Shown: positions 1 through 10,755, numbered from the stretch's first letter. The stretch: DNA of 64,000 bases from Marinomonas profundimaris (GCF_000508165.1 NZ_AYOZ01000012.1:124001-188000), one strand, 5' to 3'. The notes: generated by a model not told the origin, from the letters alone. Numbers and translations: made by a program.

Positions 1-249
1 ATTGAATAAACCACCTTTAAACGCGACTGATACGGCTAAACCCGTGAAGATCAGGTTTGTTGCATAATACAGCGTGTAACCCACCCCTTCGTCGTAGCCA
101 AAGGCGCCGTAAATCAAATAACTTGCGGCTTCGATTGGGTTTTCGCCGATGGCCAAAATCACCAAACCAGACACCAAAAAAGCAAGCATGATATTAAGGA
201 AAGGAATAAGGGCAATGTTTACCCATGCTGGAACTTTCGCCTGACTCAT
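1..249 (-). CDS. BMP-type ABC transporter permease, N-terminal part (cut by window edge)
   Basis: Inner-membrane permease of a nucleoside/simple-sugar-type ABC importer. Only the first 83 codons lie in the window. The translated N-terminus begins MSQAKVPAWVNI, has one long hydrophobic helix (about residues 12-36), and ends in a second segment with the LAVSVAFKGGLFN pattern typical of YufP/BPD_transp_2 permeases (family knowledge). Its start codon overlaps the stop of the upstream ATPase gene by four bases (ATGA), so the two are translationally coupled. A second permease would be expected outside the window. Substrate is not determinable here; purine nucleosides are the usual cargo of BMP systems. 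Confidence 0.85.
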   Translation of the reverse strand, partial: MSQAKVPAWVNIALIPFLNIMLAFLVSGLVILAIGENPIEAASYLIYGAFGYDEGVGYTLYYATNLIFTGLAVSVAFKGGLFN

Positions 250-1796
250 GCCGACACCTCTTCATCGTTGTAAGCATTCGCCATCATTAAACCAAGAGTT
301 CGTTCGTCGGCGTCTTTTGCATCAAGCTCGCCCACAACCGCACCGTCAAACATCACTAAGATGCGATCACTCAGTGCCATAATTTCATCCAATTCAACCG
401 AGACCAGCAAAATGGCTTTGCCGGAATCTCGTAATTTAACAATCTGTTCGTGTATGTTTTCGATCGCCCCAATATCCACACCGCGTGTCGGCTGTCCGAT
501 CAAGAGTATGTCTGGGTTTTGCTCGACTTCTCGGGCAATGACGATTTTTTGCTGATTACCACCGGAAAAATTGGCGGTTTTCAAATGCGGATTCGGTGGA
601 CGAACATCCCAAGCGGCCATGCGCTCGTTGCATTCATCGATCATCACCTTGCGGTGCATGAGAATTTTTCCGTTGTAAACAGGGGAATTATGATATCCGA
701 GCACAGCGGCTTCGTACGCCTCAAAACCCGTTACTAAGCCCATTTTATGGCGGTCTTCTGGAACGTGCGCCATTTTGAGCTCACGCATTTCTGCGGCGTC
801 TTTTGGCGCTTTCGCTGTGATGACCTGACCCGCGATGTGAATTTCACCTTCACTCATGGGTTCAATGCCTGCCAGCACGTTCAATAATTCACTTTGACCA
901 TTACCAGAAACGCCCGCAATGCCCAGAATTTCACCTGCGCGAAGCTCTAAACTGACGTTTTTCAGGCGCTTTACACCTTGGCTATCAAATTGAGAAAGGT
1001 TTCTTGCAGAAAGGAACGTACCACTTGGTTTCGCGTCGTCTTTGTCGACGGTTAAACGCACTTTTTTGCCAACCATTAATTCGGCCAACTCTTCTTTATC
1101 AGTGTGCGCGGTTTCACGATGCGCCACCATTTGACCTTGGCGCATGACCGATATGTTATCGGTAGAAGCCATAATTTCACGCAGTTTATGCGTGATTAAC
1201 AAGACGGTCACGCCCTGCTCTTTCAAGGCTTTCAAAATACGGAAAAGATGATCCGCTTCTTGTGGCGTTAATACACCCGTTGGTTCGTCTAAGATAAGAA
1301 TTCGTGCGCCACGATAAAGGGCTTTTAAAATTTCAACACGTTGCTGCAGACCCACCGGAAGCTCTTCGACGATGGCATCAACATCAATATCCAAACTGTA
1401 TTCTTGTGCTAGACGCTGCAATTCCACACGCGCTGTATCGATGCCGCCTTTTAATATCGCACCACCTTCTGCGCCCAAAATAACATTTTCAAGCACTGTG
1501 AAATTTTCGACCAGCATGAAGTGCTGATGCACCATACCAATGCCGGCATTGATGGCATCTTGAGAACTGCGTATATCGACACGTTTTCCATCCACTTCTA
1601 TAAAGCCAGTATCTGCTTCATAAAAGCCATAAATGATACTCATCAAGGTGGATTTACCCGCGCCGTTTTCACCAATAATACCGTGAATCGTACCTGCAGG
1701 AACTTGTAGGCAAATGTCTTTGTTGGCCTGAACGGCACCAAAGCGTTTGCTTATGTCGCGTAATTCAATTGCGTATGGTGTTGTTTTATTAGTCAT
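246..1796 (-). CDS. BMP-type ABC transporter ATP-binding protein, two ATPase domains
   Basis: Cytoplasmic energy subunit with two fused ABC ATPase domains, 516 aa, the normal length for YufO/RbsA-like proteins. Domain 1 (about residues 10-240) has Walker A GENGAGKS and Walker B RILILDEPTGVLTP. Domain 2 (about 265-505) has a variant Walker A GVSGNGQS and signature SGGNQQK, as usual for this family, where one site is degenerate. It follows the binding-protein gene and overlaps the permease start by ATGA, forming a bmp-ATPase-permease operon. Nucleoside or related uptake is inferred from the linked BMP-family binding protein. Confidence 0.93.
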   Translation of the reverse strand: MTNKTTPYAIELRDISKRFGAVQANKDICLQVPAGTIHGIIGENGAGKSTLMSIIYGFYEADTGFIEVDGKRVDIRSSQDAINAGIGMVHQHFMLVENFTVLENVILGAEGGAILKGGIDTARVELQRLAQEYSLDIDVDAIVEELPVGLQQRVEILKALYRGARILILDEPTGVLTPQEADHLFRILKALKEQGVTVLLITHKLREIMASTDNISVMRQGQMVAHRETAHTDKEELAELMVGKKVRLTVDKDDAKPSGTFLSARNLSQFDSQGVKRLKNVSLELRAGEILGIAGVSGNGQSELLNVLAGIEPMSEGEIHIAGQVITAKAPKDAAEMRELKMAHVPEDRHKMGLVTGFEAYEAAVLGYHNSPVYNGKILMHRKVMIDECNERMAAWDVRPPNPHLKTANFSGGNQQKIVIAREVEQNPDILLIGQPTRGVDIGAIENIHEQIVKLRDSGKAILLVSVELDEIMALSDRILVMFDGAVVGELDAKDADERTLGLMMANAYNDEEVSA

Positions 1797-1951
1797 ATCT
1801 AAAAGTATTTCATCTGCTTAAAATGGAACACACTTACTCTACCTCATGGGTAAAATAGTTAGCATGTTTTTTGTTACTACGTCTTTTGCATAGTAATCAA
1901 TGTCTGCAATCCAAATTCATCGCAGTATCATTTTGTAAAAAATAGTAGAGC

Positions 1952-1990
1952 AAAAAAAACAGCTGCCCGCTAATAACGGACAACTGTTTT
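1952..1990 (-). terminator. Intrinsic terminator after the BMP binding-protein gene
   Basis: Imperfect 12-bp stem (AACAGCTGCCCG / CGGACAACTGTT, with G-U pairs, loop of 7) just after the binding-protein stop codon. On the minus strand it is followed by a run of seven to eight T. It lies before the ATPase gene, so it probably lowers transporter gene expression relative to the binding protein. Confidence 0.75.
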
Positions 1991-2000
1991 TCGATGTAAC

Positions 2001-2990
2001 TTAGTAGTTACAAGTATTGTCTGACATGTAGTCATGGACTTTAATATCACCGCTGATAATCTTAGCGCGAATGTCTTTGATCTTCGCTTTCATATCCGCC
2101 GTGATTAGGCCTGCATTGTTGTCGTCAAGCGCCCAATCAACACCACCTTGAGCCAAACCTAGAACGACTAAGCCTGATTTCCAAGTACCTGCAGCTGCAT
2201 CTTTGTAAGTGTTGTAAGCCGCTTGGTCTACACGCTTAACCATAGACGTTAGCATTGTGCCCGGCTGAATGTGGTTTTGGTTTGAATCCACACCAATCGC
2301 CAATTTGCCTTCGTCTTTCGCCGCTTGGTATACACCCATACCCGTGCCGCCCGCTGCAGCAAACACAACGTCTGCGCCTTTAGAGAACTGACTCTTAGCA
2401 AGCTCAGAACCTTTCGTTGGGTCATTGAACGCGGCACCAGTAGAACCCGTCATGTTCTGAAGAACCGTTGCGCTTGAAGAAGCGTATTTCACGCCTTGCT
2501 CATAACCACAACCGAATTTACGGATAAGAGGAATGTCCATACCGCCGATAAAACCAACGGTGTCTGTTTTAGACGCCATAGCGGCCAAAGCACCCACAAG
2601 GAAGGATCCTTCGTGTTCTTTAAACACAACAGACTGAACGTTTGGAAGATCAATCACGCCATCAATAAGAGTGAAATTGATTTTAGGGAAATCTTTCGCT
2701 ACTTTCTCAACCGCAGACGTCATGTTGAAACCAACAGTCACTATTGGAGAGTAACCACGCTTAGCAAGACGACGTAAACCTTGCTCTACTTGAGCTTCGT
2801 TTTTCGGTTCAAATTCGCGAACCTGAACGCCGCTGTCCGTGGTGTATTTTTTAACGCCGTTATAAACGCCTTCGTTAAAAGATTTGTCGAATTTACCTGC
2901 TTGGTCATAAACAACCGCAGGATCTGCTGCTTGAGCCATGCTTGATGAGATGGCCAACGCCGTGACGGACGCAAGAAAGACACCTTTCAT
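2001..2990 (-). CDS. BMP family ABC transporter substrate-binding protein
   Basis: Periplasmic ligand-binding protein, 329 aa, first gene of the ABC import operon. The N-terminus is a clear signal peptide (hydrophobic core VFLASVTALAISS, cleavage after AQAA). The mature part has BMP/Med family features: DKSFNEGVYNG near the start, FTLIDG, GFIGGMDIPLIRKFGCGYEQG, and VDSNQNH toward the C-terminus. Known members bind purine nucleosides; the ligand here is an inference. A terminator hairpin lies directly downstream, giving a pattern of high binding protein and lower membrane components. Confidence 0.92.
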   Translation of the reverse strand: MKGVFLASVTALAISSSMAQAADPAVVYDQAGKFDKSFNEGVYNGVKKYTTDSGVQVREFEPKNEAQVEQGLRRLAKRGYSPIVTVGFNMTSAVEKVAKDFPKINFTLIDGVIDLPNVQSVVFKEHEGSFLVGALAAMASKTDTVGFIGGMDIPLIRKFGCGYEQGVKYASSSATVLQNMTGSTGAAFNDPTKGSELAKSQFSKGADVVFAAAGGTGMGVYQAAKDEGKLAIGVDSNQNHIQPGTMLTSMVKRVDQAAYNTYKDAAAGTWKSGLVVLGLAQGGVDWALDDNNAGLITADMKAKIKDIRAKIISGDIKVHDYMSDNTCNY

Positions 2991-3225
2991 TCCAATTCCT
3001 CTTCTTATGTATGTAATTGAATCTAGGCAATTTAAACTCTGCCTAACTGGTCAAAAATAAACCGAATAACGAAATACCGCAATGTAATCTGCACATTTAA
3101 AGCAATATTTTTACGCATATGGCTAAAAATTAATCGTAATAACCCCATTTGGGAATACAGACACAATCAACAATATCGATAGCAATTCTTGTGCCGCCAT
3201 TCTCATGTAGAAAACAAGCAAATGC

Positions 3226-4044
3226 TCAAGATTGACATTTTGTACAAAAAACCGTGCTGCGCTGTGCTTGACGAATTTCCTTTAACGCCTCACCGCAAAC
3301 GATACAAGGCTTATCCGCCCGACCGTAAACTGCCAGCTCTTGCTTAAAGTAACCGGGCTTTCCGTCGCCACCAACAAAGTCTTTCAGTGTTGTTCCGCCC
3401 TGTTTGATTGCAGCAGCAAGCACCACTTTAATGCAATCAACCAAACGAGCTAAACGCACTTTGCTTATTTTTCCAGCCAATCGATCTGGACGAATACCCG
3501 CTTTAAATAAAGCTTCGTTGGCGTAAATATTGCCCACGCCCACTACGACCTTACTGTCCATAATAAAAGTTTTGATCGGTACTTTTCGTCCTTTAGCTCG
3601 CGCATAGAGCATGTCGGCGTTAAAAAGATCCGATAACGGTTCTGGGCCTAAATGCCGAATGAGCTCATGCTCACGCCAATCTTCTGTTGTCCATAAAATA
3701 GCGCCAAAACGACGCGGGTCTGTGTATCTCAGCCACACATTGTCATCCGTGAAACAGAAGTCCACATGATCATGGAACAGTGGCGGAGTGTCTGCTGGCA
3801 CAAAATACAAACTACCAGACATGCCTAAATGAACAATTAAAGTCCCTTTGGCCGTATGAATACCGATGTACTTACCTCGTCGAGAGAGGCGTGTAATTTC
3901 TTGCCCTACTATGTCAGTCGTTAGCTCAGGCGTAATCATCCAGCGCAGTTTAGGCTGGCGAATATCGACGTTAGCAATCGAGCGCCCAACAAGGTGAGAC
4001 TCGATCCCACGTAGTGTGGTTTCTACTTCCGGCAATTCTGGCAT
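3226..4044 (-). CDS. mutM: Formamidopyrimidine-DNA glycosylase (Fpg/MutM)
   Basis: Bifunctional base-excision repair enzyme that removes 8-oxoguanine and formamidopyrimidines and cleaves AP sites. The start is fixed at the ATG giving MPELPEVETT, because Pro2 after Met removal is the catalytic nucleophile; an in-frame upstream extension is possible but not used. Lys58-type region MSGSLYF, and the C-terminal zinc finger with four cysteines (CIVCGE...FCTKCQ) are visible. 272 aa, family-typical. It lies downstream of rpmBG, separated by their terminator, so it is likely transcribed from its own promoter. Confidence 0.97.
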   Translation of the reverse strand: MPELPEVETTLRGIESHLVGRSIANVDIRQPKLRWMITPELTTDIVGQEITRLSRRGKYIGIHTAKGTLIVHLGMSGSLYFVPADTPPLFHDHVDFCFTDDNVWLRYTDPRRFGAILWTTEDWREHELIRHLGPEPLSDLFNADMLYARAKGRKVPIKTFIMDSKVVVGVGNIYANEALFKAGIRPDRLAGKISKVRLARLVDCIKVVLAAAIKQGGTTLKDFVGGDGKPGYFKQELAVYGRADKPCIVCGEALKEIRQAQRSTVFCTKCQS

Positions 4045-4114
4045 ACGTGACCTCGACGGTAATAAAGTAAATAAAACAATACTGACCAAACGAACAACTA
4101 GCTCTCACTAGATA

Positions 4115-4140
4115 CAAAAAAACCGACTCAAGGAGTCGGT
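4115..4140 (-). terminator. Terminator of the rpmB-rpmG operon
   Basis: Perfect 8-bp stem ACCGACTC / GAGTCGGT with a 3-base loop. On the minus strand it is followed by seven T, directly after rpmG. Confidence 0.85.
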
Positions 4141-4162
4141 TCTTTCTGGCAAAAATCAAAAT

Positions 4163-4333
4163 TTATTTGATTTTCGCTTCTTTGTACATAACGTGTTTAC
4201 GTACAACTGGATCAAACTTACGCATTTCAAGTTTGTCCGGAGTATTTCGCTTGTTCTTGTCAGTTGTGTAAAAGTGACCAGTACCAGCAGAAGATACCAT
4301 GCGAATTAAATCGCGAGCGCCTTTAGAAGCCAT
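4163..4333 (-). CDS. rpmG: 50S ribosomal protein L33
   Basis: Small ribosomal protein of the large subunit, 56 aa, beginning [20 protein letters not shown] and rich in lysine. It is the zinc-independent (C-minus) form: the paired CxxC motifs of zinc-binding L33 are absent. It follows rpmB after 11 bases, the usual rpmB-rpmG pair, and a strong terminator lies just downstream. Confidence 0.97.
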   Translation of the reverse strand: MASKGARDLIRMVSSAGTGHFYTTDKNKRNTPDKLEMRKFDPVVRKHVMYKEAKIK

Positions 4334-4344
4334 GATTCAGATCC

Positions 4345-4581
4345 TTATACTTTTTCGCCGTTAGCACGCATTTCAACAAGAACTGTTTCAATGCCTTTTT
4401 TATCAATAATACGCATACCTTTAGAAGATACACGCAAACGGATGTAACGGTTTTCACCTTCGACCCAAAAACGGTGCCAATGAAGGTTAGGAAGAAAACG
4501 ACGTTTAGTACGACGTTTTGAGTGAGAAACGTTATTACCTGTAATAGGACGTTTCCCAGTAACTTGACATACGCGAGACAT
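4345..4581 (-). CDS. rpmB: 50S ribosomal protein L28
   Basis: Large-subunit ribosomal protein, 78 aa, beginning [20 protein letters not shown] with the family-typical basic block [12 protein letters not shown]. This ATG gives the conserved N-terminus; an upstream in-frame extension of 16 codons lacks any family similarity and was dropped. First gene of the rpmBG operon. Confidence 0.97.
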   Translation of the reverse strand: MSRVCQVTGKRPITGNNVSHSKRRTKRRFLPNLHWHRFWVEGENRYIRLRVSSKGMRIIDKKGIETVLVEMRANGEKV

Positions 4582-4782
4582 AATTAAATACCTTTTGCTA
4601 TCCAGAAAATTATTGGAAGTGTATTTCACTTCCTCAGGCGGAGCATGATTCCTTATGAATCAAAAAAATCCCAAACCGAGGATATAGCGGCGCGCATTTT
4701 CCCATAAGCCTACTCATTGAGCAAACCTTTTGTTAAAAAATGATCAACTGGCTATCTCAGCACCCCAAAAGACGCACATTTC

Positions 4783-5457
4783 CTACACCAATCCTCTCTC
4801 AGCCAAGGAAACAGGCGAGCCATCGCCGACGACAAAATGATCTAGCAACCTGACATCGACAAGCTCTAGGGCCTTTTTGATACGGGACGTAATCGTGATA
4901 TCCGCCTGACTGGGTTCTGCCACGCCGCTTGGGTGATTATGAGCAAGAATCACCGCCGCCGCGTTGTATTGCAGCGCCGCTTTAACCACTTCTCGCGGGT
5001 AAACCGCAGCGGCGTCTATGGTGCCCATAAAGAGCTCTTGATAGCGGATTAATCTGTGTTGGGTATCCAAGAAAAGTACCGCGAACACTTCGCGCGGAGA
5101 ATGACGCAATTGGGAGGAAAGGTAGGTTCGAACATGTTCCGCGCTGGTAAACACGGTTTCACGCATTAATTGTTCCTGCAGATGGCGCTTAGACATTTCA
5201 AGTACGGCTTGTAATTGCGTGTATTTGGCATCGCCCAACCCAAAGCCTTTGCAAAACTCTTCGCGGCTCGCCGACATTAAAGAGCGCAATCCACCAAACT
5301 GAGTCAGGACACGCCTAGCCAGTTCAACCGCGCTAACACCTTGCGTTCCCGTTCGAAGGAAAATAGCCAACAATTCAGCATCGCTCAATGCACTAGCACC
5401 TTGGTGAATCAGTTTTTCACGCGGCCGTTCCTGTTCTGGCCAATGCTTAATACTCAT
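4783..5457 (-). CDS. radC: RadC/YeeS-type JAMM-domain protein
   Basis: 224 aa. N-terminal helix-hairpin-helix-like region (about residues 20-75) and C-terminal MPN/JAMM metalloprotease-like domain with the motif HNHPSG...PSQAD (about 173-185), which would bind zinc. The biochemical role of RadC is unsettled; early DNA-repair claims were withdrawn for E. coli. It sits divergent from coaBC, the conserved gammaproteobacterial order. Length and start ([17 protein letters not shown]) match the family. Confidence 0.95.
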   Translation of the reverse strand: MSIKHWPEQERPREKLIHQGASALSDAELLAIFLRTGTQGVSAVELARRVLTQFGGLRSLMSASREEFCKGFGLGDAKYTQLQAVLEMSKRHLQEQLMRETVFTSAEHVRTYLSSQLRHSPREVFAVLFLDTQHRLIRYQELFMGTIDAAAVYPREVVKAALQYNAAAVILAHNHPSGVAEPSQADITITSRIKKALELVDVRLLDHFVVGDGSPVSLAERGLV

Positions 5458-5557
5458 GATCTACTCCTTGATCCATGTTAATCTTGCACTCATTAAAGTG
5501 AAAGGCGCCCCGCCTTTCACTAACCTTATCTATCACAGAACGGATTGAGAAGTTTTT

Positions 5558-6781
5558 ATGTCAAATCTCGCTCAAAAACGCATTCTATTAGGCATTACTG
5601 GCGGCATTGCTGCTTATAAAAGTATTGAGTTAATTCGTTTGTTAACCAAAGCAGGCGCCGAGGTTCAAGTCGTTTTGACCGAAGGCGCAAAAGCCTTTGT
5701 GACCGAGATGACACTGCAAGCAATTTCAGGAAAAACCGTTCGCAGCACTTTATTAGACCCAAATGCCGAAGCCGGCATGGGGCACATTGAACTGGCCAAA
5801 TGGGCAGATTTAATCGTCATTGCGCCCGCCTCTGCTGATTTTATGGCGCGTTACACTCAAGGCATGGCAAACGATTTATTGAGCACGTTATGCATCGCCA
5901 CCGAATCACCCGTCTTGCTTGCGCCCGCAATGAACCAAGCCATGTGGCGTCATCCTGCGACTCAAGACAATGCCAAGCGACTCGCTGAACGCGGCGTTTT
6001 GAGCATTGGACCTGCCGATGGCGCCCAAGCCTGCGGTGACATTGGGCCTGGCCGCATGAGCGAACCGAGCGATATTTTCCATGCCATTTTTGCGCATTTT
6101 CAAAACTCGCCAATCAAACAAGATTTGGCTGGTCAACATTGGGTGATAACTGCTGGCCCAACCATGGAAGCGATTGATCCTGTGCGCTACATCAGTAATC
6201 ACAGCTCGGGGAAAATGGGCTACGCGCTCGCAGCCTCTGCTGTTGAGCGCGGTGCGAGCGTCACGTTAATAAGTGGCCCCGTTCAGATTACGCCGCCGTC
6301 AGGCGTAATGCTCGTCGCGGTTAAAAGCGCTGATGAGATGTTAGCCGCTTGCCAGCAAAGCATGAGCACTCAAGCGGATGTGTTCATTGGTGCCGCTGCG
6401 GTTGCCGACTTCAAAATGAAAACGACCACAAACCAAAAAATGAAGAAACAATCGGACAAGGATGAAGTCACACTGACCTTAGTTAAAAATCCAGACATCA
6501 TCGCCACGCTTGCCCAACAAAAACGCGCAAAAGTCATGGTTGGCTTTGCCGCAGAAACACAAAACGTGATCGAATACGCGAAGAGCAAACTTGAACGCAA
6601 AGGTTTGGACATTATTATCGCCAATGACGTGTCACGATCTGATATTGGTTTTAATCAAGACGAAAACCAAGTCACGGTCATTACCAAAGAAAAGCACTGG
6701 GAACCTGAAAAAGCCGCTAAGAGTCAGCTAGCAAAACAACTTGTGAACTTCATTCATGAGCATTCTCAGTCTGCTGACTGA
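5558..6781 (+). CDS. coaBC: Bifunctional phosphopantothenoylcysteine decarboxylase / phosphopantothenate-cysteine ligase
   Basis: Makes 4'-phosphopantetheine for coenzyme A from phosphopantothenate and cysteine (CTP-dependent ligation, then FMN-dependent decarboxylation). 407 aa. CoaC domain (about residues 1-190): GITGGIAAYKS, the active-site region with MNQAMW, and LSIGPADGAQACGDIGPGRM containing the catalytic cysteine. CoaB domain (about 190-400): TAGPTMEAIDPVRYISNHSSGKMG and FAAETQN. It ends right before dut, as in many gammaproteobacteria. Confidence 0.97.
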   Translation: MSNLAQKRILLGITGGIAAYKSIELIRLLTKAGAEVQVVLTEGAKAFVTEMTLQAISGKTVRSTLLDPNAEAGMGHIELAKWADLIVIAPASADFMARYTQGMANDLLSTLCIATESPVLLAPAMNQAMWRHPATQDNAKRLAERGVLSIGPADGAQACGDIGPGRMSEPSDIFHAIFAHFQNSPIKQDLAGQHWVITAGPTMEAIDPVRYISNHSSGKMGYALAASAVERGASVTLISGPVQITPPSGVMLVAVKSADEMLAACQQSMSTQADVFIGAAAVADFKMKTTTNQKMKKQSDKDEVTLTLVKNPDIIATLAQQKRAKVMVGFAAETQNVIEYAKSKLERKGLDIIIANDVSRSDIGFNQDENQVTVITKEKHWEPEKAAKSQLAKQLVNFIHEHSQSAD

Positions 6782-6832
6782 ATGCTTCTGACGCAAAACA
6801 CACATCAAGAAAAGACAAAAGAAGAGACCAAA

Positions 6833-7291
6833 ATGAAACACGCTATTCAATTAAAAATCCTCAGTGACAAAATCGGCAAAGAAATTCCTCTGCCAACATA
6901 CGCAACAGAAGGTTCCGCTGGTTTAGACCTTCGCGCTTGCCTTGACGCCGCGATCGATCTTGCGCCCGGTGAAACCACACTACTGCCTACCGGACTGTCT
7001 ATTTACATCCAAGATCCGGGTTTGGCGGCAACCATTCTGCCACGTTCAGGATTGGGTCATAAACACGGTATCGTATTAGGCAACTTGGTGGGTCTAATCG
7101 ACTCAGATTATCAAGGCGAATTGATGGTGTCGTGCTGGAACCGAGGCAACACAACCTTCACGATTGAGCCTGGCGAACGTGTTGCGCAACTTGTGTTGAT
7201 TCCGGTTATTCAGGCGGAGTTCAATATTGTGACTGAGTTTGAAAGCACCGAACGTGGCGCAGGCGGCTTCGGCCACACTGGCACTAAATAA
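6833..7291 (+). CDS. dut: dUTP pyrophosphatase
   Basis: Homotrimeric dUTPase hydrolysing dUTP to dUMP and PPi, which keeps uracil out of DNA and supplies dTMP synthesis. 152 aa from the ATG at 6833 ([10 protein letters not shown]), which has a GAAGAGA ribosome-binding region; a 17-codon upstream extension has no family similarity. The five dUTPase motifs are visible: [36 protein letters not shown] and the C-terminal [11 protein letters not shown] bidirectional terminator follows. Unlike in Pseudomonas, algC does not lie between dut and argB. Confidence 0.97.
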   Translation: MKHAIQLKILSDKIGKEIPLPTYATEGSAGLDLRACLDAAIDLAPGETTLLPTGLSIYIQDPGLAATILPRSGLGHKHGIVLGNLVGLIDSDYQGELMVSCWNRGNTTFTIEPGERVAQLVLIPVIQAEFNIVTEFESTERGAGGFGHTGTK

Positions 7292-7304
7292 GCAATATAG
7301 TCAT

Positions 7305-7333
7305 AAAAAAGGTGAGAATATCTCACCTTTTTT
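7305..7333. terminator. Intrinsic terminator after dut
   Basis: Perfect hairpin AAAAAAGGTGAGA - ATA - TCTCACCTTTTTT, a symmetric stem with T-run on either strand. It ends the coaBC-dut transcript. The remaining 280 bases up to argB show no convincing gene; they probably hold the argB promoter, which I could not pin down. Confidence 0.88.
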
Positions 7334-7611
7334 AGCTTCGTTACCTGATTCATTCACCCATCTTTACTGGACGCTATGAAATTAACTTTCATAACTCCAA
7401 ACTTCGTCCGTTTCATACAGATTTCTATAGTTAATCCACCAATATCACGCTATTATTTCAACCCTAAGTGGTTGCTTACACTCGTTGCCAGCCTTGACTG
7501 TCATCGTTCTGACACAGCAACTAGGTAATCTATTCGTCGATCCAAGTTCAGGACGACCAAGATAATCTGATTTTAATAACGCGATCCTTTTTTGTTTACA
7601 GGAGTACGTAA

Positions 7612-8523
<912 letters not shown>

Positions 8524-8583
8524 CGCCTTCTACGTGATTGATACAATGAACAAACAATACTGGTTAGAAACTGGACTCGACAA

Positions 8584-9177
8584 ATGAGCAACAAAAAAAA
8601 CGATCGTCGCACACAAATATTGCAAGCACTCGCTCAAATGCTAGAGAGTAGCCCAGGCGCGCGCATTACGACGGCGGCACTGGCTAAGCAAGTTGGTGTA
8701 TCGGAAGCGGCTTTATATCGCCATTTCCCTAGTAAAGCGAAGATGTTTGAAGGCTTGATCGAGTTCATTGAAGAAACGTTGTTCACTCGTATTAATCGCA
8801 TCGTGCAAGAAGAAAGCAATGTGGTTTCTAGAATAGAGATGATCATCACACTGGTACTTGGATTTGCGGAACAAAACCCTGGCATGTGCCGATTGCTTAC
8901 AGCAGATGCACTCGCGGGCGAAACAGAACGTTTGCGCGTTCGTATTGCTCAGGTATTCGATCGAATAGAAACACAGCTAAAACAAGTCATTCGTGAAGCG
9001 GATTTGAAACAAGGTTTACGACCCGCGATGGGCGTAGCGCCTTGTGCGAATTTTCTCATTGCCATTATTGAAGGGAAAATACGCCATTACGTGCGCAGCG
9101 AGTTTAAAGTGAAACCAATGGATATTTGGCAAGAACAATGGACAGTATTGGCACAAACTTTGATGCTAAATCGCTAA
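8584..9177 (+). CDS. slmA: Nucleoid occlusion factor SlmA (TetR family)
   Basis: DNA-binding protein that blocks FtsZ ring assembly over the nucleoid. 197 aa. TetR-type HTH at about residues 28-50 (ITTAALAKQVGVSEAALYRHFPSKAKMFEGLI), then the SlmA-type regulatory domain with FAEQNPGMCRLLTADALAGE. Length and sequence are close to the E. coli protein rather than to general TetR repressors. It is convergent with pyrE, matching the conserved slmA-pyrE neighbourhood. Confidence 0.95.
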   Translation: MSNKKNDRRTQILQALAQMLESSPGARITTAALAKQVGVSEAALYRHFPSKAKMFEGLIEFIEETLFTRINRIVQEESNVVSRIEMIITLVLGFAEQNPGMCRLLTADALAGETERLRVRIAQVFDRIETQLKQVIREADLKQGLRPAMGVAPCANFLIAIIEGKIRHYVRSEFKVKPMDIWQEQWTVLAQTLMLNR

Positions 9178-9212
9178 GGCTTGAGGAAAACCCCAAACCT
9201 TAGAACTCAGCA

Positions 9213-9860
9213 TTAAATGCCGTATTGGTCGCGATACGCTTTCACGGCACCAAGATGTTCTGCAAACTCAGGAGAATCCTGTTCTGCTAAATACGTCATG
9301 ATGTCATGTAAAGACACGATGCTAATGACCGGCATACCGAAGTCACGTTCGACTTCTTGAATGGCAGACAACTCACCTTGGCCTCGTTCTTGACGATCTA
9401 AGGCGATAAGAACGCCAGCAGGAAGCGCATCGACTTCTTTGATAATCGCCATTACTTCTCGAATGGCGGTCCCTGCGGTAATCACGTCATCAATAATCAT
9501 GACGTTACCCGCTAAGGGAGCACCAACAAGAGAACCGCCTTCACCGTGAGTTTTTGCTTCTTTACGGTTGAAAACGTATGGTGTATCTACATTGTGGTGA
9601 TCATACAAAGCAACGGCCGTCGTCGTTGCTAATGGAATGCCTTTGTAGGCTGGGCCAAACAGAACATCAAATGGAACATTAGATTCCATTAATGAGGCTG
9701 CGTAGAAGCGTCCTAACTTAGCTAATGCTTGTCCTGAATTAAAAAGGCCCGCATTAAAAAAGTAAGGGCTTACTCGGCCAGATTTAAGCGTAAATTCGCC
9801 AAAGCGCAACACGTTTTGTTCAATGGCGAATTCAATAAAGTCTCTTTGGTAAGGTTTCAT
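9213..9860 (-). CDS. pyrE: Orotate phosphoribosyltransferase
   Basis: Converts orotate and PRPP to OMP in pyrimidine biosynthesis. 215 aa from ATG 9860 ([21 protein letters not shown]), preceded by a good GGAG ribosome-binding site; a longer frame of ten extra codons is not needed. PRPP-binding loop [16 protein letters not shown] is clear. Divergent from crc, the same order as in Pseudomonas. Confidence 0.96.
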   Translation of the reverse strand: MKPYQRDFIEFAIEQNVLRFGEFTLKSGRVSPYFFNAGLFNSGQALAKLGRFYAASLMESNVPFDVLFGPAYKGIPLATTTAVALYDHHNVDTPYVFNRKEAKTHGEGGSLVGAPLAGNVMIIDDVITAGTAIREVMAIIKEVDALPAGVLIALDRQERGQGELSAIQEVERDFGMPVISIVSLHDIMTYLAEQDSPEFAEHLGAVKAYRDQYGI

Positions 9861-9978
9861 GCCAACTCCAGAAAGATAAAAATAGTACACAACAAAGCGC
9901 CGCCAAGAACGAGCGAAGCCATGCCAACATTGGATAGGCGCTAATATAACACACGGCTAGGAATTGTAGGGACCAGAA

Positions 9979-10755
9979 ATGAAGGTCATCAGCCTTAATG
10001 TAAACGGTATAAGACAAGCAGCCGATCGCGGCTTTTTTGAATGGATGGTTCGTCAGGACCCGGATGTTGTGTGCCTGCAAGACATACAGGCCGATGAACG
10101 CACGTTAAATGACAGTGTGTTTTTCCCTCCTGGGTACAATACATACTTCTTTGACTCGATGGAAAATCCAGAGCAAGCCGGTGTCGCTATCTATTGTAAA
10201 ACCATGCCTAAAGCCATTATGACAGGCATGGGGTTCCCTGAATGCGATTTTGAAGGGCGCTTTATCCAAGCGGATTTCGACAAAGTGAGTATTGGTGCTT
10301 TCTTAACGCCTCACGGTTCAAACCATGAGGTAACGCTTCAAGAGCATAAATACCGCTTTATGGAAGGTTTTAAAAACCACCTAATCAAAACTCGCCGTAA
10401 GCGTCGTGAATTTATTTTTTGCGGTACCGCCAATGTCGCGCGTTCGCCCATTGATGTGAGTAGCTGGTTCGTTAATCAACGTAATTCTGGTTTTTTACCT
10501 GAAGAACGCAAATGGATTAATGAAATATTCAACGAGCTTGAATACATTGATGCTTTTCGTCAGGTGAACAAACAAGATAAGCAATACACTTGGTGGCCTG
10601 ATTACGAGCGTGCTTGGAAATTGGATGAAGGCGGTCGATTGGATTACCAAATTGCCACACCAGGCATTAAAAACCTGATTCAAGGTGGCTCTATCTACAA
10701 AGGTCAGCGTTTTTCAGATCATGCGCCATTGATCATGGAATACAACATAGACTGA
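9979..10755 (+). CDS. crc: Crc-type catabolite repression control protein (ExoIII-fold)
   Basis: 258 aa endonuclease/exonuclease/phosphatase-fold protein. It resembles pseudomonad Crc more than exonuclease III: MKVISLNVNGIRQAADRG, then LQD in place of the catalytic LQE, and FCGTANVA where active enzymes have GDxN, so the metal-binding Glu and one key Asp are lost. The C-terminal SDHAPL His is kept. Known Crc has no nuclease activity and works with Hfq to block translation of catabolic mRNAs. Its place divergent from pyrE is the same as in Pseudomonas, which supports the call. A strong terminator follows. Confidence 0.85.
   Translation: MKVISLNVNGIRQAADRGFFEWMVRQDPDVVCLQDIQADERTLNDSVFFPPGYNTYFFDSMENPEQAGVAIYCKTMPKAIMTGMGFPECDFEGRFIQADFDKVSIGAFLTPHGSNHEVTLQEHKYRFMEGFKNHLIKTRRKRREFIFCGTANVARSPIDVSSWFVNQRNSGFLPEERKWINEIFNELEYIDAFRQVNKQDKQYTWWPDYERAWKLDEGGRLDYQIATPGIKNLIQGGSIYKGQRFSDHAPLIMEYNID

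Noticed and set aside
7376-7528. 50-codon frame in the gap before argB
   Set aside because: No ribosome-binding site and no recognisable sequence; likely chance.
9170-9205. Hairpin AAGG...CCTT at the slmA stop as a terminator
   Set aside because: Stem has several mismatches and no T-run.
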